This document shows positions 54,336 through 64,000 of a stretch of 64,000 bases of DNA, one piece after another. The translations under genes were made by a program, and so were the position numbers. Location of the stretch: positions 54,281,486 through 54,345,485 of the forward strand of contig CM042040.1 in NCBI GenBank assembly GCA_023525975.1, given 5' to 3'. How positions within the stretch are numbered: position 1 is the stretch's first letter; each line of letters opens with the position of its first letter. The notes under the pieces were generated by a model, which was given only the letters and a program-made list of their open reading frames with translations, did no database searches and was not told the DNA's origin. This DNA comes from Smallanthus sonchifolius (lineage: Eukaryota; Streptophyta; Magnoliopsida; Asterales; Asteraceae).

Positions 54336-54636
54336 TCACAAATCCCTCCAGTTGTGAAACGAACACATCTTCCTTCAATTCACCATGTAAGAAAGCAGAT
54401 TTCACATCAAGATAATGTAACTCCTACCCTTCGCTAGCAGCTAAAGCGATGAGTAAATGTATCGTTTCGAGTTGAGCTATGGTTGTAAATACTTCATCAA
54501 TATCAACACCATGATTTTGAAGGTACCATTTTGCGACTAGCCGAGCTTTGTATTTGACTATCTTCCCGGTTGCATCCCGTTTAATTTTAAAGACCCACTT
54601 TAAACTAATAGATCTATGCTTATCTGGTAGTTCCAT
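54336..54636 (-). pseudogene. Copia RT N-terminal part
   Basis: The minus strand reads MELPDKHRSISLKWVFKIKR, ATGKIVKYKARLVAKWYLQN, GVDIDEVFTTIAQLETI, then LHYLDVKSAFLHGELKEDVF with the catalytic Asp of the palm. It continues into FVSQLEGFVKS, where the solo LTR begins. The linker upstream (54768-55085) is Ser/Thr-rich. One stop and a frame change occur near 54424. Confidence 0.85.
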
Positions 54637-55085
54637 CAGTTTTCATGTTTTTTTTCTCAATCGAGGCTATCTTCTTTTCTATCACATCTCACCATTTAAC
54701 ATCCTTGCAAGCTTGATTATAACACGATGGTTCATCATCTGTTAACATCAGTTCATGACAATCATTTTCAACAGAAGAAGTTTTTATCATAAATATCATT
54801 TAAATTCTGATATCCTTGCATTGGTGTATGATCAACATTTATTGCATTTGATGGAGGACTAATGGAACCATGTGAGTTTGCAGACTGGGTCGAGCCCAGT
54901 GAATCACCATTTGGGCTGTAGGTTTGTGATAGAGCTGGCCTGAGAGAACTAGAGTCGTGCGAGTGGGTTGTCGAGGAAGTGGTTGGGCTCTTTTGGGTTG
55001 TAGTCTCCTCTGTTTGGGTTGACTGTTGGTGTTGCAGTCCGCTTACTTCTCCACAATCAACATTACAGTACATCTCCATATCCAC

Positions 55086-57589
55086 AACGTCACACCTCGG
55101 ATTTCAGGCTCGGGCGTGCGACTATAAATTGGTACCTATTTTTTATTTTATAACATCAGAGTTATAAATCACAACGAAAACTAGATCAAAAGTTTTAATA
55201 AGTCAAATCATTTCATTTACATTAACAGGGAAACACCCTGATTGTTTACAAAACGTTTTTACAAACCTAAGGTTTCTGGAGTCATTAATTTAACTGGATG
55301 TCTAGGGTGTACGTTTCCTTTGATGACATCATGGCATAACTATGTGGATAGAAATGAAGAGCAAGGGAACGTGGTATATTATGATAGATTTGATGCTAAA
55401 GGTATTGAGGTGGAATAATTGTTAATAAATTATTGATATAAAAGTAATATAAGGTCCTAACGTAAGACTACATAAAAACAAGAATGTTTATATGACAATA
55501 AATGTCACTAGTGTAAAGTTGAGTTAAGAAAGTTGATATGTGACGATAGTGGTGGAAATGCCTTACAAAGATAATCATGCAAACCGGAAGAGTAGAAAAG
55601 TACATGAGGTGTAAAGATGAAATTGCACACCCAAGAATGCATGCTTATTAATTTTACCTTGTTGTAGTTGACATAAGAAATCATATACGTGTTGAAGCTT
55701 GGAATTTGGTATGGTAGTGAAACTAATAAATTAAAATGTTGATTTAAAATGAGACTTACAAACCTCTGAGAAGAACTGAAGGTAATGACTAAACTGACCT
55801 ATAAATATATAACTGAATGAATCACGAATCTGTAAATGAATAACTGATATATGTGAAAGGATGAAAGTTGTAAATTGTGTAGTGATAAGTCTCTAAGATA
55901 TAAAATAAATTGTTCATATAGTGATTTTAAGGATAAGGATCATGTTGTTGATGTGTTGAAAACTTAGACCAGTAGGGAGATGTTTGAATTTCTACAGGAA
56001 AGGTGTCTTTATAAGACAATCAAACATGTATTTATAAGTTGAAATTAAGACTACTAGTTGTGTTAGTAAATACCCGTGGCTATTAAGTTATTTGTTGTTA
56101 GATGGATTATTAATTGGTATAATTGCCAAATGGTAATAAGATAACTTGTACACAATTGTCAAGTAATTATCAGAATTCCCACAAGGGTCAGAATCATTAA
56201 AGGTTAAAGGATAATATGTATATGTTATGTGACACTAATCATTGACCAAGTTATACATAAACATAAAGTATGGTGACCCCATGTGTGTAGTGAGTATAAA
56301 ACCTTACATAGGTGTAGAAATGTATATTACAGCGGGGATGAAACTTTTTATAAAGGGGTAGATCGTCCCATTTTTAAGAAAAATCTCTAAATACATTTTT
56401 ATAACATATAAACGGGAATATATATAATTGTTATGATATGGAAAGTATTTGTGAAAATTTTGTAGTCTCAAAAATGATTCAAGTAACTGGATATTAAGAA
56501 AATACATAAATAAGGTTGTGAAGGTTTTAAATAAAAGTATAAAACCTTGATTTGGAATAATTAAACTTTGGTATTGTCAATTTTGAAAGATGACGTAAAA
56601 GGGTGCAAGACCCTTTCATTTTTTTATCAAAATTATTGTGTGTGTGTGGAGAAGAAAACGACGTGAGAAGAAAGGGGGATTCAAGAGTTGGTGATTTTGA
56701 GAAGATAAACCCAAATTGAAGTTAAATTGTAGTGTTAGAGATCATCATCTCATGGTTGAATGCTTCTTAGTGAGTAGACCTCAGATACAAGGAACTTAAG
56801 TAACTTCCTTTTCTAGCTGGTATACATCCTAGTAATATATAAGAAATATAGAGTGTTACGAAGAAGTATGGAATATGTCATGTAATTATACCTCACACAT
56901 TTTTCTAGAAACTTGCATCTCACGACCATGACTTTATAGTTATCTCTGATTTGTGAAGCATACATGTTATATGCAGACTCATGACTGTTATTGTGACTTA
57001 TCTAAAATTGTTTCCAAAGCATTTTTTTGTCGTCATGTGTAGACTTAAATGTGACGTTCCTAATATATCTTTGGTTGGATATAACTAAATCAAATTTGTA
57101 ATGTCTATCACATACTTAATCTTTGTGTAATCTAAAAGGTTCATTGTAATCATCGGTGACAATATAACTTGTCATGTTGTTCGAAGTTTCATCCACCTTC
57201 TCATTATACTTTTCTCATATAATATCACTTTTGTTAAAGTTCAGACATGTATGTGTATACACATAAACATATTTTTCTGAAGTGTTACAAGATACATATA
57301 TTAATACTTACTCTGAAAAGCCTCGAATATTTCTTTTGTGGGTGAGTGTTCATTAAGCTACCTCCTCCATAGTTTGTTGAGTTGTAAAGAAAAGGGTTAA
57401 TAGTTTGTTATTAATTAAAGTAAGTTTAAAAACAAAAATACGATTTGATACTTGTGAAAGAAAAAGGAAAGTAAACCAAATTAATTAAAAAATAAAAGAA
57501 GGAAGTTAGTTCGTGAATCTATGGTGGTTATTAGAGTAAATCAAATCACAGACAATTATGCACATGCTATTTTATTAGTCAAATCAAAT
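55086..57589. other. Non-coding stretch, possibly LTR-derived
   Basis: The segment starts GTCACACCTCGGATTTCAGG, like the beginning of a plant LTR with the first T changed. Around 56570-56830 it has a leader-like part (TTTGAAAGATGACG, GGAGAAGAAAACGACGTGAG). No gene, primer site or matching second LTR is visible. The right end runs into the LINE without a clear boundary. Confidence 0.3.
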
Positions 57590-58040
57590 ATCAGACAACT
57601 CTCGGTGAAAGATGGGAACTATTTAATTTCTGATTTTAACGAGGAAGAAATAAAGCGGGCTATTTGGGAATGCGGGGAAGACAAAGCCCCTCGGACTGAC
57701 GGTTTCAACTTCAAGTTCTTTAAAAAATTTTGGGATCTTCTCCGTCTGGATATCATTGATTTACTCAGGAATTTTCATCAGACTGCTGTTTTTCCGTATG
57801 GGGTTGGATCTGCTTTCATTACCCTAGTCCCAAAAACAAAAGATGCAGCCAAGCTTGATGAGTTCAGACCGATAACGCTTATTAATTCGATTAACAAGAT
57901 CATCTCCAAACTCCTCGCAAACCACCTCAAGTTGGTAATCCCCTCTATCATTTCAGAATCTCAATCGGGATTTCTCTCTAGTTGTAACATCGTTGATGGC
58001 CCTCTCATGGTGAACGAGATCGTTTCCTGGTTTAAGAAAA

Positions 58041-59244
58041 GAGTAAATTACAGAAAACAACCTTTAAGTATATACTAAATTACACCGGCAGACATTTATC
58101 TTCACTAATTACGCTAGATACCCTTTATCTAAATTGTTTGTATCAAATTATAACCTTTAGACTAACAGAGGTTAAATTTTTCAGTTAAATGACATGTAAA
58201 TGAATAATTTACCCCTCATTCTTATACTAGGTTAAAACCCATGTATTACATGGGTTGAATAAATACATCTTGTTATAAAACATTAGTTCCTATATAAATT
58301 TGTAAATTCTAAAAATGCTATATAGTTTTTTAAAAATATTTTATAGAAAAGAATGAAGAAATGTTCAAATTATAAAAATGTTTTATGAATAAACCTATTT
58401 TTTTAAAATAAAAAAACGTTTTATAAAAGTAATTTTAAAAATCATTATTATTTAATAGGAAACAAAAACTATAAAAAAAATTAAAATTTTGAATAGTTAA
58501 TAAGAGAGAGAGGCGGGAGACAAAAATTATAAAAAAATTTAAAAAACTTGTATAATTAATAGGAGAGAGAAACGAAAAAAAATGTTGAGTATGAATGTGT
58601 GAGTGACAAGTGTCCCCTCAAAACTTTTATTTATCATATAGTATATAGATTAAAAAATTAATATATATATATATATATAAGGGACGGTTATCGTACAAAA
58701 AACCTAAATCGTACGAAGGGCCTCCAACCGTCCGATTAATATGATCTAAGGTTGGGGATAACGCGGTGGCATAAACGTAATTACTTTGAAAAATAACGCG
58801 TCGTCCAGATAAAAAAGGGCATAAATGTCAATTTTTTTAAAAATAATCACACTTCATGCGTGCTTTTTTTACGTAATCACGTTTTTACGTAACTTTTTTA
58901 CGTAATCACGTAATTATTTTTACGTAATCACGTTTTTTCATAAAAAAATTTAGTTTAATCACGTTTTGTGTGATTGCACCTAATTTTAAACATGAATAAT
59001 CGGCAAAAACAAATTATCGGCAAAAACATTAATCAAAGTTTCTATCGAATGTGTGTGGATCTGGAAACGAAAACGGATAGGAACAAACAAACAAAACTAA
59101 CTGAAAATTTTAACCTCTGTTAGTCTAAAGGTTATAATTTGATACAAACCATTTAGATAAAGGGTGTCCAGCGTAATTAGTGAAGATAAAGGTCTGCCGA
59201 TGTAATTTAGTATATACTTAAAGATTGTTTTATGTAATTTACTC
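58041..59244. mobile_element. Long-TIR DNA element, 1204 bp, inside the LINE
   Basis: The first 150 bp (GAGTAAATTACAGAAAACAA ... TAACAGAGGTTAAA) are inverted at the right end with few differences. Removing it rejoins the LINE frame WFKK to RFQKVMLFKLDF. The flanks share AAAA only, so a 9-bp duplication is not seen. The terminal GAGTAAA matches the MULE group. The interior holds a Helitron (58227-58649), and then a stretch from 58680 (GGGACGGTTATCGTAC) without coding, with repeats of TTTTACGTAATCACG at 58865-58935. Confidence 0.75.
58227..58649 (-). mobile_element. Non-autonomous Helitron, 423 bp, in the TIR element
   Basis: On the minus strand it starts TCTATATACTATATGATAAA at 58649 and ends with the hairpin CCCATGTAATACATGGG, followed by TTTTAACCTAG at 58227. 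The flanks are A and T. It shares its start, the GACACTTGTCACTC motif and its end with the Helitron at 45672-46021. Confidence 0.75.
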
Positions 59245-61225
59245 AAAAGATTTCAAAAAGTGATGCTTTTCAAGTTAGACTTTGAAAAAGCTTTTGATAA
59301 CATTAACTGGGGATTAATTGATTCCATGCTTTATCAAATGAATTTTCCTCAGTTACGGCGTCGATGGGTCTATAGTATTCTCTCCGCTACCAGATCATCG
59401 GTTCTGGTTAACGGCTCTCCCACGTTCGAATTCAAATGCTTTAAAGGGGTTAGGTAGGGAGATCCTTTATCTCCCTTCTTATTCATCTTAGGTATAGAGA
59501 TTTTCTCATGCATGTTAAAAAAATTATGTGATGAAAATTTATTCCATGGATTCCAATCTCCTAGAAACAGTCTGACTGTATCCCACCTGCTATACGCCGA
59601 CGATGCAATCATTATTGGGGAATGGAACGATAACAATCTCTACAACATCAAGCACCTTCTCCTTTGTTTTCATATCATATCCGGCTTAAAGATTAATTTC
59701 TCCAAATCTGTTTTGTATGGTGTCAATGTTTCCCAGAATGATCTTGTTGTGGCAACCTCTACCATTAACTGCAATATCGAAAACCTTCCTTTTATTTATC
59801 TTGGTCTAATGGTAGGGGCTAATATATTGGGCCCCCGTCATTGATGCTTTTGAAAAAAACTCTCTAAATGGAAGGATAATTCGCTATCGATTGTAGGTCA
59901 CCTCACTTTGCTTAAATCAGTTCTTGAAGCCTTGGCAACATATTTTTTCTCACTATATAAAGCTCCAACAAAAATCATTGAAATTTTAGAGACGAAACGA
60001 AGGAATTTTTTGTGGGGAGGAAATTCAAACTCTAAAAGGATCTGTTGGGTGGCTTAGGATCAAGTCACAAGGCCAAAAAAGCTTAGGGGTCTTGGCCTAA
60101 CCCCTTTAAGTGATTTCAATTCCGCCCTCCTCTCCAAATGGTGGTAGAGATACAAAACAGAAGAAACCCGATTATGGAAAAGGTTGATTCATTCAATCCA
60201 CAGTTCTACTAGATCTTGGCCTGCCTTACCTCACCGTAAACAATTCACAGGGGTTTGGAACACAATTGCTAGGATTGAGAATCATTTGGCTCATTCTGAG
60301 ATAAATTTTAGCCACATAATCAGATGGCAAATGGGTAATGGTGACTCTATTAGGTTTTGGTTGGATGCTTGGCTCTCAGAAAACCGTTCAAAGAACTCTT
60401 CCCGGATCTCTATGCCATTGAATCTTGTAAGTATATTTCTGTTTGTGAGTGTTTTGATTTGAAGGGTCACATTGTGCGCTGGAAATGGAGATGGAAACGA
60501 CTTGCTTTAGAGCCTCCTGAAGTCAGCCAACTTGCTGATTGTACCCGGTTACTAGCTGCGGTACATCCTACAAACAACAAGGATAGATGGCTATGGACCA
60601 AGGATCACTCAAATAGTTTCTCAGTCAAATCTATGAAGAACATGCTGCAAAAGCCCACCCAATCTGATTAGCAGTTCGTGTTCAAATGGAACAATTGGAT
60701 ACCAGTGAAGGTTAATATTTTTGGTTGGAGGGCTGCAAAAGAAAGACCCCCTACTAGGAAAGCAATTGCTAAACAGGGTGTTCGTATGGATTCCATATCA
60801 TGTCCGATCTGCAATATCCTTGAGGAATATATGGATCATTTGCTTACTGCTTGCGGCCCCACAAATCATATATGGAATTTAACTGCTTCTTGGTGTAAGA
60901 TTCCCCCCATATACGCGTTTAGCATAAAAGACTTACTTGAAATCCACAAAGTCAAACAAATCCCTAGAAGGCAACAAAAAGGTGATTTATGCCATTATTC
61001 TCACTACCGCTTGGTGTTTATGGAACTCCAGAAACGAACTTATCTTCGAAGATAAACCGATCTCTCTTCTGAAACTGCTCCAAGACATCAAGTCTTTTTC
61101 ATTCTTATGGTTAAAGAACCGTTCCAAGTATAATTCAATAACTCGGAATGACTGGTGTAATTTTTCTTTTTGATTATTTTCTCTTGTATCAGGCTAGTTA
61201 TTATTGAAGTTTGCTATTAAAAAAA

Positions 61226-61459
61226 TGTATCTAGATCATTGATTGATTGGTGATTTGAGTTGAAGCTGAAAAAAATTGTTCAAAGTTCAACTCACAAATT
61301 TATTAACGGCAACTTTCTTCACCAAAATCCATCCAACTTTGCTTCCTCCTCACTCGAATAAACAAACATCCTTGCAATTCGCACAAATCTTAATCTGTTC
61401 AGTGTTCGATTTAATTACTTAAGAAGTCATCACTTCAAAAAATTGGGCGCAAACTGACG
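61226..61459 (+). other. Region upstream of a host-gene exon remnant
   Basis: The sequence TTCTTCACCAAAATCC...CTTCCTCCTCACTCG is pyrimidine-rich and leader-like. The LINE poly(A) end lies just left of it. There is no other feature. Confidence 0.4.
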
Positions 61460-61537
61460 ATGAAGAAGAGCGATGTGAAGGAGATGAGAGATCATCAGCC
61501 TTCTGCGCATTTGGATGAGCTTGCTTAGGCTTCCAAG
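61460..61537 (+). pseudogene. First exon of a BAR-domain-type plant protein, with stop
   Basis: ATGAAGAAGAGCGATG opens the frame MKKSDVKEMRDHQPSAHLDE and then LA, a TAG stop (61526-61528), and ASK before the splice donor GTAGGG. The pattern K-x-x-x-VKEMR...HLDELAQASQ is that of the N-terminus of plant proteins like Arabidopsis At2g33490 (BAR-domain, hydroxyproline-rich). There the residue at the stop is Gln, so a CAG to TAG change explains it. The following 450 bp before the LTR show no second exon. It is probably a dead gene or a fragment cut off by the LTR element at 61989. The family match is by memory of a short motif and so is tentative. Confidence 0.4.
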
Positions 61538-61988
61538 GTAGGGTTTGCTTTCTTTTTGTTGTTCACTGAATTTGCTATTTTCTCGTGTAAATCAAAGGTG
61601 TTAGGGTTTGAGATTAATTAACTCTTAAGTATGTTTATTTCCCCTTTCATTGTCAACCATAATGGTGCAATGTGATTTGTCGCTAAAATGAGGATTTTTG
61701 AAGGAGAGAATCACTATAAAGTTTAGGAAATTTGGATGATTCTAGGTCAACTGGTTTATCATGGCATGTTGCAAATCAGTATTGATGAGCAGAAGTAATG
61801 CTGCTAGGAACCGTTAGGTTTAATGCACACACAAACACACGAAAGCAACTAAAATACGCGAGAGATTTAACGTGGTTCGGTCTAGGTAACCTGCAACTAT
61901 TATTAGGTGCTCAAAGAAATTACAAGTACATAGCAATCTATTTATAAGACTAATCTAGGGTTATATAACTTAATCAACAAGTTAACCC
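61538..61988 (+). other. Intron-like stretch before the last LTR
   Basis: TAGGGTTTGCTTTC is the donor side of an intron. Near 61815-61900 ACACACGAAAGCAACTAAAA and TTTAACGTGGTTCGG resemble a short piece of LTR-element sequence. No exon is found. Confidence 0.35.
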
Positions 61989-64000
61989 TGTGACATCCGG
62001 CAATTTCAGGTTAACTCCGTAAACACAAACATCGTTATCTCAAGCATTGTTCATACAAACACAGTCATCTCAGTTAGTCACGCATGCATTGTATTTAATT
62101 AGGTTAATTAAATGTGTCAATTAATACACACACAGTGGTAATTCGTAGAATCACCGGATCACACTTGAGTCTAACCCAGAACGTTGGTGATTAATCAAGA
62201 ATAATATTTCAAACAATTAATAATTTATAATTAATATAAATTATGTGATTTTACGTGTTATGTGACTTTACGTGAATTATGTGAATTTTCTCGATATCGC
62301 GCATGTTTATCAAATACTGATTGTGTTAATTATTTGTATAGAAGTTGGAGTTTTTATAAAAATAATAGTTAAAGGATTTAATTATTATTAGTGTTAATTA
62401 TTTTATAATAGCCTATGGACCTTTAGAAAGCCCATAATCCATTTAAAAACCCATGCATGCAAATGTGCATAAAAGGAAATTTATAAAATTAAAAACCCTA
62501 AACCCATCCCCCCCTTGAAGCCGTCGCGACCCCCCAAGAACTCCCTTGGAGCCGAGACCAAAAAGCAACCCAAACACACCCTCATTGATCTTCAATCTTG
62601 CAATTGGAAGTGTATTTGAGCTAGTCTAGGCGTTTCTAACACTTCGATGTAAGTTATTTCATCCGATTCCGTTACTTTTTTATTATAAAAGTTATGATTG
62701 AAACCCTAGTGCATCCAAACATGAGTTTTTGGAATAATGTTGATGAATTGGTTATTTGATTGATGTTGTTGCAACTATTTGATGAGTATATTGTTAGTTA
62801 GAAAACCCTCGTTTCATATGATTCATAACTTGTCTAAAGTAGAGACTTTTTTGATTATGTGATTTTGTAGGATTTCATGCTAGATGTGAATGATGATTGT
62901 TATGATTGTATTTATGCTAGTTAAGTAGTTTACAATTGAATGGATGCGTTGAATCTTGTTAACAAAGCTAGAAAACGTAGACTTTCCTAAAGAGGAAACT
63001 TTTGAAAGGTGTTGGTTGAATGTGAATTACTTTTACGTGCATGATGTTATTGTATGACGCTAGCATGTTATTATGAACGTATTAAGGCTTGTTAAAGTGT
63101 TGTTTGGTACAAATCGTATGCATTGATCATAAGTTACTAAAAGTAGAAACTTTTAGAATTTGAAACTTGATGTCTAGACCTAAGGTGTATGTTGTAATGA
63201 TCTTTCATGCATTAGTATGTGTATATAAACATGTCATGATCATACAAACGTGTCATAGATGATGTAATCTATTGAAACCAAACTTGTGTTCATACATTGT
63301 TAAAAGTAGGAACTTTGTTGAACGTGCATTGTGTAGACATAACTTGCCATGCTAAGTTAGTTGTGAAATGTGTAGCATGAAACTTGAATTACTTGTATGC
63401 TATGTGTGTTAGTATTCAAACCAAACATTAAATCACTAAACGGTTTACCAACGGGCCGTCGGGTCAAACTTGGTCAAACTATTAAATGTTTTCTAAACAC
63501 TTAAAACAATGGGATTGTTTGGATACTTAGGGTTCATGTCAACTTACACAAACACACACTTATAAACCGATGTTTATAGGTGGCGGTTAGTAGTCAAGCA
63601 GTTTTAATTCGCTTTCATCTGCAAGCATTCTAAAGTGAGTTTTCAAAGCCCATTTTTCTATGTTTTAAACTTGGGGGAGAAAACATGAACGCAAACAGTT
63701 AGATCTTACATTTCTTTTATATCAATTGTTTTACTAAGCGCAAACATATCATAGAAGTCCTTACATATCGAACCGTTTAATATATGGAATAGCGAGGTAA
63801 TCTTGAGTAGTACTATTGGGCATGACAAACCCCACCCGCGTTAGTCGCGCTAACACGACGGGAAGTCGAACGGGTGTAATATTGACCTAACATTTTACCA
63901 TTGTTTCATGATAGACATGGTGGAGGGCAAATCAAACACAAACAGTCAGCTTTGGTGTCGAAACGCTTTAGTAACATGTTATTAGGCTAGCTACCTGTTG
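61989..64000 (+). repeat. Partial long LTR at the right edge
   Basis: It starts TGTGACATCCGGCAATTTCAGG, like the LARD LTR start TGTAACACCTGCGAATTTCCAG. It contains near 63810-63850 the phrase AGTACTATTGGG...GTTAGTCGCGCTAAC, also found at 12785-12830. It is thus a distant member of the same LTR group. It runs off the window. Degenerate repeats with GTAGAAACTTT or GTAGACTTTCC lie between 62830 and 63320. There is no coding. Confidence 0.6.

Larger units (their letters stand above)
50883..55085 (-). mobile_element. Ty1/copia element 2 (3' part, with a nested solo LTR)
   Basis: The minus strand carries the linker between integrase and RT (to 55085), RT, RNase H, purine tract and 3' LTR, all in copia order. 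A solo LTR splits the RT at 52356-54330. The upstream integrase, gag and 5' LTR are missing: at 55086 the sequence changes to unrelated non-coding DNA beginning GTCACACCTCGG. Many stops and frameshifts show it is old. Confidence 0.8.
57590..61167 (+). pseudogene. LINE reverse transcriptase and zf-RVT domain (broken)
   Basis: Part 1 (57590-58040) reads IWECGEDKAPRTDGFNFKFF, FITLVPKTKDAAKLDEFRPI and INKIISKLLANHLK. Part 2 (59245-59460) reads MLFKLDFEKAFDNINWGLID (catalytic Asp region), then a TAG stop in place of Gln in the GVRQGDPLSP motif. Part 3 has SHLLYADDAIIIGEWN, the YADD catalytic box, and GLKINFSKSVLYGV. The C-terminal zf-RVT-like part (60678-61050) has FKWNNWIPVKVNIFGWRAAK and CPICNILEEYMDHLLTAC. 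It copies its own RNA at a nicked target. Stops near 59843, 60056, 60147, 60463 and 60671 and frame changes exclude function. Confidence 0.85.
57590..61225 (+). mobile_element. LINE (L1-type), 5'-truncated, with a nested element
   Basis: RT motifs run from LSVKDGNYLISDFNEEEIKR at 57590 through the YADD box and a C-terminal zf-RVT domain to a poly(A) end (TTTGCTATTAAAAAAA at 61225). No LTR is present. The endonuclease domain and 5' end are missing, as in most LINE copies. A 1204-bp element interrupts it at 58041-59244. The coding frame has several stops. Confidence 0.85.

Overview
This window is nuclear DNA of a flowering plant, rich in transposable elements. It is probably a eudicot, and the mix of long LTRs opening TGTAACACC, MULEs with a PB1-like N-terminus and a gypsy family with an intron-bearing antisense gene suggests the daisy family (Asteraceae); that placement is inference. 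Only two host genes look intact, both on the + strand: a DHHC protein S-acyltransferase (31802-41964, five coding exons, 445 residues) and a GDPD1-type glycerophosphodiester phosphodiesterase (48062-50611, seven coding exons, 366 residues). A third host gene survives as a first-exon remnant with an in-frame stop at 61460-61537.

Layout, left part. 1-5837 is a decayed Ty3/gypsy element on the - strand (RT, protease, gag, 5' LTR at 5381-5837). A 2271-bp solo LTR (1865-4135) sits in its gag. 5838-23104 is the right part of a second element of the same LTR family on the + strand: RNase H, integrase, an array of 80-bp repeats, an antisense spliced coiled-coil gene and a 3' LTR at 22634-23104. That antisense gene is cut in two by a large non-coding LTR element (9544-21533). 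This element has LTRs of 4.05 and 4.26 kb, and a second copy of its own target flank lies between its interior and its right LTR.

Middle part. 24945-29792 is a near-complete MuDR-type Mutator element with 208-bp terminal inverted repeats. It has a four-exon transposase on one side and a convergent gene for a GRF zinc-finger membrane protein on the other. Next come a MULE-type MITE and a small Helitron, then the S-acyltransferase gene. Its introns hold three small hAT-like elements sharing a CTTGGTTT-type end, two SINE-like inserts, a truncated Ty1/copia element and a long-TIR MULE-like element.

Right part. 42-46 kb is AT-rich with a MITE, a 1.3-kb long-TIR element and two nested Helitrons. 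The GDPD gene has a perfect P1BS phosphate-starvation box upstream. A - strand copia element begins 272 bp past its stop and carries a 1975-bp solo LTR. From 57.6 to 61.2 kb lies a LINE, itself split by a 1.2-kb TIR element that contains another Helitron. The window ends inside one more long LTR starting at 61989.

The transposable-element proteins all carry stops, frameshifts or changed catalytic residues, so none seems active as it stands. The insertion boundaries and target-site duplications are often clear enough to give the order of insertion.
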